In this document: one piece after another, positions 42,003 through 51,252 of the stretch
How the letters are laid out: each line of letters opens with the position of its first letter
How positions within the stretch are numbered: the first letter of the stretch is position 1
From: an uncultured Rubrobacteraceae bacterium
Lineage (GTDB): Bacteria; Actinomycetota; Rubrobacteria; Rubrobacterales; Rubrobacteraceae
Direction: 5' to 3'
NCBI GenBank assembly: GCA_902806085.1
Contig: CADCVH010000001.1
Coordinates: 1 to 64,000 of the forward strand
Length of the DNA: 64,000 nt
Program-made: the position numbers and the translations under genes
Notes under the pieces: generated by a model
What the model was told of the DNA's origin: nothing
Databases searched by the model: none
The model's input: only the letters and a program-made list of their open reading frames with translations

Positions 42003-43286
42003 TCAGCCCTCCACGCGCGAGGTCCAGACCCCGTAGCCAATGAGGCGGCCCGGCAGGTCGCGCAGCACGGGAATCTTCGGCAGCAACCTCAGCAAGAGCG
42101 GGGGGGAGAAGGGCCTGTTCGATCCGAGGGCCGGCGCGAGGACGTTCTTCTGGATCTGGGCCTGGAAGGCCTGGATCACCCTGGTCGGCAACTCCCGCCG
42201 CCGCTGCACCGCCGCGAGTTGCTTCTCGCTAAGAGCAACAAGCCGCCCCTGGCTCTCGCGCAGCGGCCCGACCAGGATGTTCGCCGCCGATACGGCGTCC
42301 TGGACGGCGTAGTTGATGCCGACCCCCGCAACCGGGCTCATCACGTGGGCCGCGTCCCCGATGAGCAGGAGCCCCGGCCTGTGCCACGTCGGGCAACGGC
42401 TCGACTCGACCGAGAGCAGCGAGACCTTGCGCCAGTCCGTCAGGTGTTCCACCCGGTCGGCGAACTCGGGGATAAGCTCGGCGAACTGCCGCTTGAGCTC
42501 CCCGATTCCTTCGTGGCGGAGCTCCGGGAAGGTGCCCTTCGGGATAACGTACCCGGCCTGCCAGTGGTCGTCGCGGTCGAGCATGATCGCGATGTGCCCC
42601 CTCCCGAACCGGCCGACGAGGCCTTCGGTGTCCCCGGGCTTCCTCGGCACCCTGAACCAGAGCACGTCCATCGGCGGCGAGGTCTTTATGGGCTCTATCC
42701 CGGCGAGCCGCCGCACCCGGCTCCCGCGCCCGTCCGCCCCGACGGTGAGCGCCGCCCGCACCTCGTGGCGCCCGTCCTCGTCCTCGTAGGAGACGCCGCG
42801 CACGACGCCGCTCTCTTCGACGAGCTCACGCACCCGTGCCCCCATCACGAGCCGGAAGTTCGGGTACTTTTTCGCCTCCCCGGTGACGAGCTCAAGAAAG
42901 CTCGTCTGGGGCATGACGGTGACGTAGGGGAACTTCGTCTTGAGGCGCGAGAGGTCTATGGGCGAGAACGGGCCCTCCTCGGTCTGGATGGTGATGTTGG
43001 AGATCTTGCTGTGCCGCAGCTTCAGAAGCCGGTCGGCGAGCCCCAGATGGTCCATGATCTCCATGACCGAAGGGTGCAGCGTGTCCCCCCGGAACTCGCG
43101 GTCAAAGTCCGGGTGCGCCTCGAGAAGCGTCACGTTCACGCCTTTCCGGGCCAGCAACAACGCCAGCACGGCCCCCCCTGGCCCCCCGCCCACGACGACG
43201 CAGGTGGTGCGCGTCACGTCCGAGACCCCGTGGGGTTCCGCGAGGCCGGTGTTCGCCCTCTTCCTCTTCTCCGCTGTCTCCGTCAC
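42003..43286 (-). CDS. FAD-dependent aromatic-ring monooxygenase-like protein
   Basis: The 427-residue protein has VVVGGGPGGAVLALLLARKG (FAD Rossmann GxGxxG), the middle ALTVGADGRGSRVRRLAGI (DG motif) and LLLIGDAAHVMSPVAGVGIN (GD motif). These three define class A flavoprotein monooxygenases such as UbiH, PHBH and TfdB. A TetR gene starts in the same direction 27 bases upstream of the start, so they form a regulatory pair. Substrate is probably aromatic or a polyketide-like compound; unproven. Confidence 0.88.
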   Translation of the reverse strand: MTETAEKRKRANTGLAEPHGVSDVTRTTCVVVGGGPGGAVLALLLARKGVNVTLLEAHPDFDREFRGDTLHPSVMEIMDHLGLADRLLKLRHSKISNITIQTEEGPFSPIDLSRLKTKFPYVTVMPQTSFLELVTGEAKKYPNFRLVMGARVRELVEESGVVRGVSYEDEDGRHEVRAALTVGADGRGSRVRRLAGIEPIKTSPPMDVLWFRVPRKPGDTEGLVGRFGRGHIAIMLDRDDHWQAGYVIPKGTFPELRHEGIGELKRQFAELIPEFADRVEHLTDWRKVSLLSVESSRCPTWHRPGLLLIGDAAHVMSPVAGVGINYAVQDAVSAANILVGPLRESQGRLVALSEKQLAAVQRRRELPTRVIQAFQAQIQKNVLAPALGSNRPFSPPLLLRLLPKIPVLRDLPGRLIGYGVWTSRVEG

Positions 43287-43312
43287 GGCATGACCTCCTT
43301 CGCTGGCCTTCT

Positions 43313-43918
43313 CTAAACCTTCGGCCCCAACCCTTCGAGAAAGATGCCGACGGCCGTCTCCATGTGCTCTTCGTCAGTGAGGCCGTCGGCGCGCAGGGCG
43401 GGGAACAGGATCTTGCCGGCGGCCTGGGGGATGAGCATCCCCACGAAGGCCCGCGCGCTGGAACGGGTGTCGTGGGGCCGCAGCCGGCCGAGCTCGACCT
43501 GGCGCGACAGGTACCCCTTGAGAAAACCGAGCACCCTCGCCGCCGTCGCCTTGCCGAGCATGTCCGCGAGCCCCGGACGCCTCATTGCCTCCCCCACCAG
43601 GAGCTTCATCATGCGCTGGCTGACCGGGTTGTTGACGGTCGCGAAATACGCCCGCGCTATCTCCGGCAGGACCTCCTCGGGCGGACGGTCCATCATGGAC
43701 GCGGGGTCCTCGACCGCGCTCCGCAGCGGCGCGTGCGTCGTCAGGACCGCGTTGAAGAGGGCCTCCTTGTCCGGGAAGTACCAGTAGATCAAAGCCGGAG
43801 ACTGCAACCCCGCCGCCCCCGCTATGCTCTTGATCGTCGCCCCCTTGAACCCCTTCGTCGAGAACTCCTCGAACGCCGCGTCCAGGATCTGCCCCCGCCT
43901 GCCCGCCTCCTCCGCCAA
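43313..43918 (-). CDS. TetR family repressor
   Basis: The 201-residue protein starts at TTG 43918, with AAGGAGG upstream. The HTH is RGQILDAAFEEFSTKGFKGA, TIKSIAGAAGLQSPALIYWY, FPDKEALFNAVL. The ligand domain follows with no recognised specificity. It lies directly upstream of the monooxygenase on the same strand and likely represses the shared promoter until a small molecule binds. Confidence 0.92.
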   Translation of the reverse strand: MAEEAGRRGQILDAAFEEFSTKGFKGATIKSIAGAAGLQSPALIYWYFPDKEALFNAVLTTHAPLRSAVEDPASMMDRPPEEVLPEIARAYFATVNNPVSQRMMKLLVGEAMRRPGLADMLGKATAARVLGFLKGYLSRQVELGRLRPHDTRSSARAFVGMLIPQAAGKILFPALRADGLTDEEHMETAVGIFLEGLGPKV

Positions 43919-43934
43919 CCAATCCTCCTTGATC

Positions 43935-43980
43935 GAACGTTCAATAACCGCAGTCTAGCCATGATTGAACGTTCTGTCAA
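43935..43980 (-). promoter_or_regulatory. Promoter with two GAACGTTC operators (TetR/monooxygenase operon)
   Basis: On the minus strand TTGACA (43975-43980), 17 bases, TAGACT (43952-43957) is a strong promoter. The palindrome GAACGTTC occurs at 43967-43974, touching the -35 element, and at 43935-43942, downstream of the -10. Both are flanked by TTGA/TCAA-like bases (TTGAACGTTC). Centres are 32 bp apart, about three helical turns. Confidence 0.7.
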
Positions 43981-44030
43981 GAGCACGAAGTAACCCAGTT
44001 GTTTGTCGTGTTACGGGGTAGACTGCTCTG

Positions 44031-44588
44031 ATGACGATCGATACTTACGGGATGAAGTTCGCGAAGCTCTACAGGCGGTGGATCGGACACGACCTGGCGG
44101 ATCACGGCCCGGACCTCGGGAGTTTCCGACCCGGGTTCTACGAAGGGCTTCGACGGGAGGATGAGCCGGTAGTGTGGGGGTTCATCGAGGAGAATTACCT
44201 GCTCAGGTATAGGGACTTCTTGAGAATCGAGTTCGAGTGGAGCGCCGATGGGTTGTGGCGAATACCGTTCCCTGGTTCCGTGGGGATAGGCGAGTATCGG
44301 TCGCCGGCGGACTACGGAATGCCCGGGCCGTTGGCCGCGAGGCTTCACGCGTGGCAGGCCAATCTCGATACTAGGGACCCGACAGCGGAACCTGAGGACG
44401 AAGACTTCGACTACGAGGCGTCGGACGCCGAGGGCCTGGAGATAGCCAAACAAGTCAAGCTGTTCCTCGGAGACGATTACTACGTCGATTACTACGTCGA
44501 GTTTCGGCCTTTCCGGGAGATCGTCCTGCGGGAAGGCGGGGCGGTCGAGCTCGAAGTGCCGGCGTTCATCACCGATCTGGCCCGATGA
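44031..44588 (+). CDS. Hypothetical protein (185 aa)
   Basis: An acidic 185-residue protein begins MTIDTYGMKFAKLYRRWIGH and contains VVWGFIEENYLLRYRDFLRI, EFEWSADGLWRIPFPGSVGI and DYYVDYYVEFRPFREIVLRE. It has no signal peptide or membrane helix. It overlaps the DUF4385 gene by 4 bases (ATGA), so the two are translated together. I recognise no family. Confidence 0.7.
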   Translation: MTIDTYGMKFAKLYRRWIGHDLADHGPDLGSFRPGFYEGLRREDEPVVWGFIEENYLLRYRDFLRIEFEWSADGLWRIPFPGSVGIGEYRSPADYGMPGPLAARLHAWQANLDTRDPTAEPEDEDFDYEASDAEGLEIAKQVKLFLGDDYYVDYYVEFRPFREIVLREGGAVELEVPAFITDLAR

Positions 44589-45004
44589 GCTACCCGTACG
44601 ACGGCGTGGATTTGCGGGAGCATCCGGAGGCGTACCGGGTTGGGCGCGGGGAGCAGGGCGTGTTCCACGCCGAGCCTTACAAGGGCGAGTTGTTGCCGCT
44701 GTGGAGCTTCAAGACCGAGGAGGCGGCGCGGGAGTCGTCCGGGAAGATCTACGCGAAGTTCGAGGAGTACCGTTCGGAGGGCGACTTCGTCGGGATGGAC
44801 GTCGCCAGGAAGTACTTGCAGATGGGATGGACCAGAGCCCGGCGCTACGCCAAGTACGAGGGCGGCAAGAAGAGCAAGCCCCGCGAGGAGGAAGACCCGG
44901 AGAAGAGCCGGGCGGCGGAGATTTTCCGCGAGAAGTGGCGCCTGGCGGCGGAAGACGAGGAGTACCTGCGGCTCAAGGGGGAGCACAAGCGGCGAAACGA
45001 GTAG
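44585..45004 (+). CDS. DUF4385 family protein
   Basis: The 139-residue protein matches the DUF4385 pattern: YPYDGVDLREHPEAYRVGRG, EQGVFHAEPYKGELLPLWSF, GDFVGMDVARKYLQMGWTRA and RRYAKYEGGKK. Function of the family is unknown. The C-terminus is charged and helical. It is coupled to the upstream hypothetical gene. Confidence 0.85.
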   Translation: MSYPYDGVDLREHPEAYRVGRGEQGVFHAEPYKGELLPLWSFKTEEAARESSGKIYAKFEEYRSEGDFVGMDVARKYLQMGWTRARRYAKYEGGKKSKPREEEDPEKSRAAEIFREKWRLAAEDEEYLRLKGEHKRRNE

Positions 45005-45054
45005 CGGTTTCGGGCGTATAAGGCTTCTGGAGCAACGAGCAAAAGGAGAGAGTT

Positions 45055-45285
45055 ATGCGCAACCCGATACTGGCGGCCATCCTCAGCGTCATCGTCGCGG
45101 GGCTCGGACAGATCTACAACGGCCAGATAGGCAAGGGCGTCATCTTCATAATCCTCCAGATCATCAACGGCGCGTTGACGCTCGTCTTGATCGGTTGGAT
45201 CCTCATGCCCATAGTGGGCCTCTGGGCGACCATCGACGCCTACCTCGTCGCGAAGCGCAACAACGAGAGGTACGGCTTGGGGTAA
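45055..45285 (+). CDS. TM2-like small membrane protein
   Basis: The 76-residue protein has two hydrophobic helices: ILAAILSVIVAGLGQIYNGQ, then KGVIFIILQIINGALTLVLI and GWILMPIVGLWATIDAYLVA. The GLGQIYNGQIGKG turn and W-x-x-x-D-A-Y-L ending match TM2-domain-like proteins. AAAAGGAGAG precedes ATG 45055. Function is unknown. Confidence 0.8.
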   Translation: MRNPILAAILSVIVAGLGQIYNGQIGKGVIFIILQIINGALTLVLIGWILMPIVGLWATIDAYLVAKRNNERYGLG

Positions 45286-45295
45286 CATCCTCGGT

Positions 45296-45487
45296 ATGGA
45301 CGCACGTGAACTGTTGACCCTGGAGAGCGCCGTCACCGCCATAGACGAGGCGGCCTCCGCCGTCGCCCGCGAGGTCGAACGCGACCGCCTGCGCGAGACC
45401 TCCCTGGCCCGCCTCTCCACCGTCGAAGCCGAGCTAAACCGAAGCCGCATCGCGCTAGAGAAGATCATAAAAGAGGAGACCCGCTAG
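45296..45487 (+). CDS. Small helical protein (63 aa)
   Basis: The 63-residue acidic protein (DARELLTLESAVTAIDEAAS, VEAELNRSRIALEKIIKEE) is likely one long coiled helix. It begins 10 bases after the TM2-like stop and is probably co-transcribed. No family was recognised. Confidence 0.6.
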   Translation: MDARELLTLESAVTAIDEAASAVAREVERDRLRETSLARLSTVEAELNRSRIALEKIIKEETR

Positions 45488-45496
45488 CGCTGGCCG

Positions 45497-45621
45497 GCAC
45501 GCTGCGGCCAACGCCCCGCTCCCAGCACCGCGCGGCGCGACCCTCAGCACGTCCCCCCGGGACCAAGCCGGAGGCCGAAGACCGGTGGCGTGCCGAAAGC
45601 GGAGGCGAAGCCGCAGCGTGC
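45497..45621. repeat. 12-bp inverted repeat around an intergenic core
   Basis: GCACGCTGCGGC (45497-45508) and its exact complement GCCGCAGCGTGC (45610-45621) enclose about 100 bases between convergent genes. AGCGTGCT occurs again near 45643-45650. The arms could close a structured RNA or act as a bidirectional terminator, but no T-run is present. Confidence 0.45.
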
Positions 45622-45647
45622 TGACCATCTAGCGTAGCCCCAGCGTG

Positions 45648-46796
45648 CTAGCTCGCGCATCCTCCGGTGCTTACAGGTTCGGTGCGGGCGGCGGCCACCG
45701 GCAGGTGGCTCGCGACCAGGCGGGAGGGGATGCCGAAGCCGGCGTTGCTTGAGTCGGCGCGGCTGGCGAAGATGGTGGAAACCACCTCGCCGTCGGCGTT
45801 GACTGCGGGGCCGCCCGAGTTTCCGGGGCGGACAAAGACGCGGAAGCCGGTGACGACGCGTTCGACCGGGCCCTCGTTGTAGGCGTCGCCGGAGATGACC
45901 CGTTTGGTCTCCCCGGTGCGGGCGGGGCGCACGTCTAGCGGGCCGTTCTGGGGGAACCCGATCACGGCCGCCGGCTCGCCCATGCGGGGGGGTGCGAGCG
46001 GCAGGGGGGAGAGGCCGAGCTTCCTTACGCGCAGGATGGCGACGTCGTTCTTCTCGTCGAAGAGGACGACCCGCGCCCGCAGGCTAGGGCCCACGCCCTG
46101 GGGCTGCACCCTCGTGACCGTCTCGCCGGCGACGACGTGGGCGTTGGTGACGACGAGGTTTCTGGAGGCGACCCAGCCCGAGCCCTCCACGCCGTAGCCG
46201 CAGGCAACGCCGGTTACCCGCACGGTCCCCGCGGCAGCCGCCTCCACCTCCGGGTCGGAGACGATGTCCTCCTCGGGGGGCGCGACGTCCGGGTTCGGGC
46301 CCCGGATCTCGGGCAGCGGGTCGATCTCGGCGGCCGCCCGGGTGAGCATCCCGGCTGGCATCCGCTCGTTGAGGGAGCGCAGGATCTTCGACTCTTCGAC
46401 GACCGGGTGCAGGCCGGCGAGCGGGGGGGACTGCAAGGCGAAGACCCCCACGGCCCACACCAAAACGAGCGAGAGCGCGAGGCCCAAAGCGCCGCCCCCG
46501 AGCCCGTCCAGGGCCGACGAGGCTGGGCCCGTGAGCCGGTTGCGCAGGGCCCCCCCGACGATGCGGGCCAGGATCTCCCCTAGCACCGCGAAGGCCACGA
46601 TGCAGATAAGGGTGATGCCGAGGCCGTAGATCGGGTTGCCCCCGTCCGGCGCGAGCGACGGCGCGATCCTGGACCCGACCGAAGCCCCAACCACCACGCC
46701 CACGAGCGAGAACACGCCCGCAAGAAACCCGGTGCGCGCACCGCGCAACACCGCCAGAACGACGAAGAGGCCGATGAAAAGGTCGAGCGCCACCAT
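45648..46796 (-). CDS. MarP-like membrane serine protease
   Basis: From ATG 46796 the protein is 382 residues; longer frames add an Arg-rich tail. The N-terminus is a CvpA-like four-helix membrane domain (about 1-125; DLFIGLFVVLAVLRGARTGF). The C-terminus is a chymotrypsin-fold protease with His220 (VVTNAHVVAG), Asp251 (EKNDVAILRV) and Ser327 (RPGNSGGPAV). MarP protects mycobacteria against acid and oxidative stress by periplasmic cleavage. The last residues contain Cys (TGGCAS). Confidence 0.9.
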   Translation of the reverse strand: MVALDLFIGLFVVLAVLRGARTGFLAGVFSLVGVVVGASVGSRIAPSLAPDGGNPIYGLGITLICIVAFAVLGEILARIVGGALRNRLTGPASSALDGLGGGALGLALSLVLVWAVGVFALQSPPLAGLHPVVEESKILRSLNERMPAGMLTRAAAEIDPLPEIRGPNPDVAPPEEDIVSDPEVEAAAAGTVRVTGVACGYGVEGSGWVASRNLVVTNAHVVAGETVTRVQPQGVGPSLRARVVLFDEKNDVAILRVRKLGLSPLPLAPPRMGEPAAVIGFPQNGPLDVRPARTGETKRVISGDAYNEGPVERVVTGFRVFVRPGNSGGPAVNADGEVVSTIFASRADSSNAGFGIPSRLVASHLPVAAARTEPVSTGGCAS

Positions 46797-46884
46797 TCGC
46801 AAGATTCTACTCTTTAGCACGGCGCTTCGCGGCGTGCTGGTGGCCCGCGAAGCCGGAGCGTGACGGCCCGGTATAATCCTCCCC

Positions 46885-47934
46885 ATGAGAGCCGCCGAGT
46901 TTCTGCCGGAAGTACAGAAGACGTTCGAGGAGAGCGGGGAGCCGGGCTACCGTCTGGGCCAGGCCTACGCCGCCCTGACGGTCTCGCTCGTTCGGGACTG
47001 GGAGGAGGCTACCAGCCTGCCGAAGGGGTTGCGCGAGGCCTTGAACGAGGCCGCGCCGGCGGCGGTGCTCGACCTGCGCGACGCCTCCCGGGCCACCGAC
47101 GGGACGAGGAAGTACCTTTTCCACACGCACGACGGGCACGCGATAGAGACCGTCATGATCCCGGAGAGGGGGCGGCACACCGTCTGCATCTCGACGCAGG
47201 TGGGGTGCCCTATGGCTTGCAAGTTCTGCGCGACGGGGCTTTTGGGCATCAAGCGGAACCTGAAGGCGCGCGAGATCGCCGAGCAGGTCCTCGTCGCCGC
47301 CCGCGACATCGCCCCCGAGAGGGTCTCAAACGTCGTGGTGATGGGGATGGGCGAGCCGATGCTGAACTACAACGAGACCGTGAAGGCCCTCAGGGTCCTC
47401 AACGACGGCGACGGGTTCGGGCTCGCGGCGCGGCACATCGCGGTCTCGACGAGCGGGCTCGTGGACAAGATCCGGCGTTTCGCCGACGAGCCGGAGCAGT
47501 TTCACCTCGCGATCTCGCTGCACACGCCCTTCGGGGACGAGCGGGAGGAGATCATGCCCGTCGCCTCCCGCCACTCCATCCCCGAGCTCATGGACGCCGC
47601 CCGGTACTTCGTGGACACGACGCGCCGCAAGCTCTTTTTCGAGTACACCCTGCTCGCCGGCGTGAACGACCAGCCCCGCCACGTCGAGGCGCTGGCGGAG
47701 CTTCTGGACCACCCCCTCTACCACCTCAACCTTCTCCGCTTCAACTGGACGGACACCGGCTTCTCGGCGACGAGCAAGGGGGACGCCAAGGCGTTCCTGC
47801 GCTACGCGAAGGAGCTGGGTCTCTCGGCGACGCTGCGGCCGAGCCGGGGGCAGGACATAGACGCCGCCTGCGGCCAGCTCGCCGCGAAGGACCTGCGCGG
47901 CCGCCCCGCCGTCCCCATGCTCCCAAGGCCTTGA
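46885..47934 (+). CDS. rlmN: 23S rRNA (adenine2503-C2)-methyltransferase RlmN
   Basis: The 349-residue radical SAM enzyme has the cluster motif [12 protein letters not shown] (Cys108, Cys112, Cys115), [51 protein letters not shown] and the late [16 protein letters not shown] with the mechanistic Cys. It methylates A2503 of 23S rRNA and A37 of some tRNAs. It is divergent from marP. Its TGA overlaps the TTG start of the PH-domain gene. Confidence 0.95.
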   Translation: MRAAEFLPEVQKTFEESGEPGYRLGQAYAALTVSLVRDWEEATSLPKGLREALNEAAPAAVLDLRDASRATDGTRKYLFHTHDGHAIETVMIPERGRHTVCISTQVGCPMACKFCATGLLGIKRNLKAREIAEQVLVAARDIAPERVSNVVVMGMGEPMLNYNETVKALRVLNDGDGFGLAARHIAVSTSGLVDKIRRFADEPEQFHLAISLHTPFGDEREEIMPVASRHSIPELMDAARYFVDTTRRKLFFEYTLLAGVNDQPRHVEALAELLDHPLYHLNLLRFNWTDTGFSATSKGDAKAFLRYAKELGLSATLRPSRGQDIDAACGQLAAKDLRGRPAVPMLPRP

Positions 47935-48410
47935 GGGACGAGCCTTCGGAGAGGTTGGATCCGCGGGCAAAGGTCGTTTGGAGGATCTCGGGCGCCCTGA
48001 ACATGCTCCCGCTCCTGGCAGGTGCCGGGTTCGGCAGCTTCGTCCTGCTGAGGTGGGTCGAGACGTCGCTTTTTATCGGGATACTTCCCGTGCTCGGGGT
48101 GCTCGTGCTCGCGGTCTTCTCCGTCTTCGTCGCCCCGGGGCTCAGGTGGCGGCGGTGGCGGTACGAGATCCGGCCCGACGAGGTGGACCTGCAGCGCGGG
48201 GTCTGGTGGGTGAGCCGGACGCTTGTGCCCCTGGCCCGCATCCAGCACGTGGACACGCGGCAGGGGCCCCTGCAGCGGCGCTACGGGCTCTCGACCGTCG
48301 TCTTCCACACGGCTGCCGGGCCGAACCAGATCCCCGAGCTCTCCACCCCGATAGCCGCCGAAGCCCGCGACCGCATAGCCGCCCTCACCAGGGAGCAGGA
48401 TGAACTCTGA
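47931..48410 (+). CDS. PH (YdbS-like) domain membrane protein
   Basis: The 159-residue protein starts at TTG 47931. Two membrane helices ([40 protein letters not shown]) precede a bacterial PH domain: [40 protein letters not shown] and [11 protein letters not shown]. The V-P-x-x-R-I-Q-x-V-D motif is typical of YdbS. It overlaps the next gene, a YdbT-like partner. Confidence 0.9.
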   Translation: MRDEPSERLDPRAKVVWRISGALNMLPLLAGAGFGSFVLLRWVETSLFIGILPVLGVLVLAVFSVFVAPGLRWRRWRYEIRPDEVDLQRGVWWVSRTLVPLARIQHVDTRQGPLQRRYGLSTVVFHTAAGPNQIPELSTPIAAEARDRIAALTREQDEL

Positions 48411-49902
48411 GGCGGACCCGCTCTCCCGCCTCCACCCCGCGGCGATGGTCATAAACGCCCTGAAGTCGATCCGGCGCCTGGTGAGCGCCTCGGCCCTGCC
48501 CGGAATAGTCGTCCTCTTCAGCCAGGGGCTGAGCCCCCTGACCATCGCCCTCGTCCTGCTCGGCGCCGTGGTGCTGGTGGTGCTCGCGGCGGTGTGGGGC
48601 TTCCTATCGTGGCGGGCGACGACCTACGGGGTGGTCGGGGGCGCGTTCCGGCTGCGGCAGGGCGTCCTCCAGAAAAACGAGCGGACGATACCCCTGGAGC
48701 ACGTGCAATCCGTCGACACCGTGCAGGGGATAGTCCAGAGGATCTTCGGCGTCTACGAGGTGCGGGTCGAGACGGCGGGCGGCGGCTCGGGCGAGCCCGA
48801 CGCCTCGCTGCCCGCGCTCGGACGCGGGGCGACGGAGGCGCTGCGGCGCGAGATCGAGGGCTCGAGAAGAGAGCCCGTGGGTACGGAAGAAGAGGCGGGG
48901 CCGGAGATCCTGCGGCGGCTCTCTGTGCGGGATCTCCTGATCGCGGGCGCGACCAGCGGCCAGATCGGGATCGCCCTCTCCCTGCTCGCCGTCGGCTCCC
49001 AGGTCTTCGACGAGTTCTTGTCTGAGGCGTTTTTCCGGGACCTGGTCGAGAGGCTGGCCCCGAACGCGCTGGTGGTGGTCCTGATTCTCGTGCCGGTGGT
49101 CGCGCTGTTTGCCTGGCTGCTCGCCATCGCCGGGACGGTCCTGGCCCACTTCGGCTTCACGCTCTCCCGGGACGGGGATTTCCTGTACATCAAGCGCGGC
49201 TTGCTGGAGCGCCGGGAGGCGACGATCCCGCTCGGGCGCATCCAGGCCGTCCGGATCTCCGAGGGCGTCCTGCGCCAGCCTTTCGGCCTCGCCTCCCTGC
49301 GCGTCGAGAGCGCCGGCTACGGGGAGGACGCAGGCGTCTCGGCCGTGATGTTTCCCCTGCTGCCCCGCGACGAAGTGCAGATGCTCCTGCGCGAGGCCGC
49401 CCCCGAGTTCGCAGTAGACCCGCCCCTGGTGCCCCTCCCGCGCCGCGCGCTGCGCCGCTACGTCTTCCGGGGCTGCGTGCCGGGCCTGATCCTCGCCGCT
49501 GCGGCCATCCTGGTTTCGTACCTCGTCTTCGACGCCGCCTTCGGGCTCCCGGCGCTGCTCCTGGTCCCGCTCTTTGCCCTGTACGGCTGGCAGCGCTTCA
49601 GGGACGCGGGCTGGGCCCTGGAGGATGACCGCCTCGTGGTCCGCTCTCGGAGCCTGGCCCGCGTGACCGTCGTGGCCCCCCGGCGCAGGCTCCAGTCGCG
49701 AAGCGTCTTCCAGAGCCCCTTCCAACGCCGCCTCCGGCTCGCGACCTTCGGGACGGAGGTCGCGTCGGGGGCCGGCGGCTCCGCGCTGGAGGTCACGGAC
49801 CTGGGCTCCGACGACGCCGGGCGTCTCGTCGAGATGCTCTCGGCACGCACGCCTTTTCGGACGGGCAGCGAAGAGCCGGGCCGGAGGGACCATCCAGCGT
49901 GA
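48400..49902 (+). CDS. PH (YdbT-like) domain membrane protein
   Basis: The 500-residue protein repeats the module of two helices plus a PH domain three times: VLQKNERTIPLEHVQSVDTV, LLERREATIPLGRIQAVRIS and the weaker RSLARVTVVAPRRRLQSRSV. In Bacillus the YdbS/YdbT pair gives resistance to some membrane-active peptides. It follows the YdbS-like gene with an 11-base overlap. Confidence 0.88.
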   Translation: MNSEADPLSRLHPAAMVINALKSIRRLVSASALPGIVVLFSQGLSPLTIALVLLGAVVLVVLAAVWGFLSWRATTYGVVGGAFRLRQGVLQKNERTIPLEHVQSVDTVQGIVQRIFGVYEVRVETAGGGSGEPDASLPALGRGATEALRREIEGSRREPVGTEEEAGPEILRRLSVRDLLIAGATSGQIGIALSLLAVGSQVFDEFLSEAFFRDLVERLAPNALVVVLILVPVVALFAWLLAIAGTVLAHFGFTLSRDGDFLYIKRGLLERREATIPLGRIQAVRISEGVLRQPFGLASLRVESAGYGEDAGVSAVMFPLLPRDEVQMLLREAAPEFAVDPPLVPLPRRALRRYVFRGCVPGLILAAAAILVSYLVFDAAFGLPALLLVPLFALYGWQRFRDAGWALEDDRLVVRSRSLARVTVVAPRRRLQSRSVFQSPFQRRLRLATFGTEVASGAGGSALEVTDLGSDDAGRLVEMLSARTPFRTGSEEPGRRDHPA

Positions 49903-50214
49903 CCGCGTCGACCCGGCCCTCGAGTTCGAGCCCCGGGTAGCCCGTACGTGGCCCACCTGTCCCGGATATGCCGGGGGATGGCTGCCGGAGAGGCTCCCCT
50001 GGTTGCGTTTCTTGCGGCCTCCGGAGCCCACCGTACCGAGGCGCGGCCCTCCCCTCGTCTCTTCAGAGTGCGAGGCTCTTATAGTAATATTCGGCGCCAT
50101 ACGGATGGCGGCCCTGGAATCTACTCACGGTCGGTTCCACGGGTGCGGAGGGATTCCGAGCCATCCTTTGGAGGGGTCTACGCATGTTGGTGGAGTATCG
50201 ATAAGGGGGTTGGT
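49903..50214 (+). promoter_or_regulatory. Leader of the secreted protease, with a candidate promoter
   Basis: No separate gene is supported here. TTCAGA (50062-50067), 17 bases, TAATAT (50085-50090) is a candidate promoter in a local AT-rich patch, giving a leader of about 115 bases. AAGGGGG (50203-50209) serves as ribosome site for TTG 50215. Confidence 0.4.
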
Positions 50215-51180
50215 TTGAAGGGTCGGCACGAGTCGGGCGAGGGGTGCGCAAGGCGCACCCGTGGGCGTTACCTGTTGGCGCTTGTCCTCGCGGTGGTGAT
50301 GGGTTTGGTGGCGGCGCTGCCGGTGTTCGCCGCGGAGGACGGGGGCACCACCGAGGAGGGCGCCGCGCCGCCGGAGGGGGCCGAGGAAGGTGGGACCGTC
50401 GAGCCCCAGGTGGTCGGGGGCGAGCCGGTGCCTACGGGCACGTTCTCGTTCATGGTCTCCATACAGGCAGACAGGAGCGACGCGCGGCCGTACCGGGAGC
50501 ACTTCTGCGGGGGCTCCCTTATCGACGAGAACAGCGTGCTGACGGCGGCGCACTGCGCGGACCTCATAAGCAGGGTCAACAGCCCGAACACCGTCTCCTT
50601 CAGGGACGTCAGGATCGCCATCGGGCTCACGGAGCTGAACGGCCGGCAAGGGGTGGCGCGTCGGATCTCGAGCCTCTCGAACGTCAGGATACACCCCCTC
50701 TACAACGGCGCGAGGAGCAGCAAGTACGACGCCGCGGTCATCAACCTCGCGACCCCCGTAGATCTCCAACCGCTCCTGCTCGCCAAGGAGGGGAACAACG
50801 GGTTGGAGCGTCCGGGCCGCACGGCGGTGGTCGCCGGTTGGGGCAACACCATCCGGCAGGGCCCGAACTTCTCGCAGCCCGACAGGTTCCCCAACCGCAT
50901 GCACAGGGCCTACCCGCCGATCGTCTCCGACGCAAGGGGCGAAAAGATCTACGGGATCAGCTACGTCCCCCGGCTCATGGTGAGCGCGGGCAAGCCCGGG
51001 GTCGACACCTGCCAGGGCGACTCCGGCGGCCCGATGTGGCGCACCACGGACGCGGGACGACGCCAGATCGGGATCACCAGCTTCGGGGCCGGTTGCGGGG
51101 CCCGCGGCTTCCCCGGCGTCTACGCCGAGGTGAACAACCCCGGGATAAGGAACTTTATCGAGAACGCGGCCTTTAACTAG
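50215..51180 (+). CDS. Secreted trypsin-like serine protease (S1A)
   Basis: The 321-residue protein starts at TTG 50215. A signal peptide (RGRYLLALVLAVVMGLVAAL) and an acidic propeptide (about 41-67) lead to VVGGEPVPTG, the activation site of S1 proteases. The triad is His113 (LTAAHC), Asp172 (SKYDAAVINL) and Ser270 (CQGDSGGP). Asp264, six residues before Ser270, is the trypsin specificity residue, so cleavage after Arg or Lys is expected. A strong terminator follows. It acts outside the cell. Confidence 0.92.
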   Translation: MKGRHESGEGCARRTRGRYLLALVLAVVMGLVAALPVFAAEDGGTTEEGAAPPEGAEEGGTVEPQVVGGEPVPTGTFSFMVSIQADRSDARPYREHFCGGSLIDENSVLTAAHCADLISRVNSPNTVSFRDVRIAIGLTELNGRQGVARRISSLSNVRIHPLYNGARSSKYDAAVINLATPVDLQPLLLAKEGNNGLERPGRTAVVAGWGNTIRQGPNFSQPDRFPNRMHRAYPPIVSDARGEKIYGISYVPRLMVSAGKPGVDTCQGDSGGPMWRTTDAGRRQIGITSFGAGCGARGFPGVYAEVNNPGIRNFIENAAFN

Positions 51181-51198
51181 GCCGAACCGCTTCGTCCG

Positions 51199-51240
51199 GG
51201 GGCCCGCGGCCGGGTTGGCCGCGGGCCCCGTTTTGTTGCG
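51199..51240 (+). terminator. Intrinsic terminator
   Basis: GGGCCCGCGGCC (51200-51211), loop GGGTT, GGCCGCGGGCCC (51217-51228), then CGTTTTGTT. A 12-bp perfect stem with a T-rich tail ends the protease transcript between convergent genes. Confidence 0.88.
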
Positions 51241-51252
51241 GGATCGCCCGGG

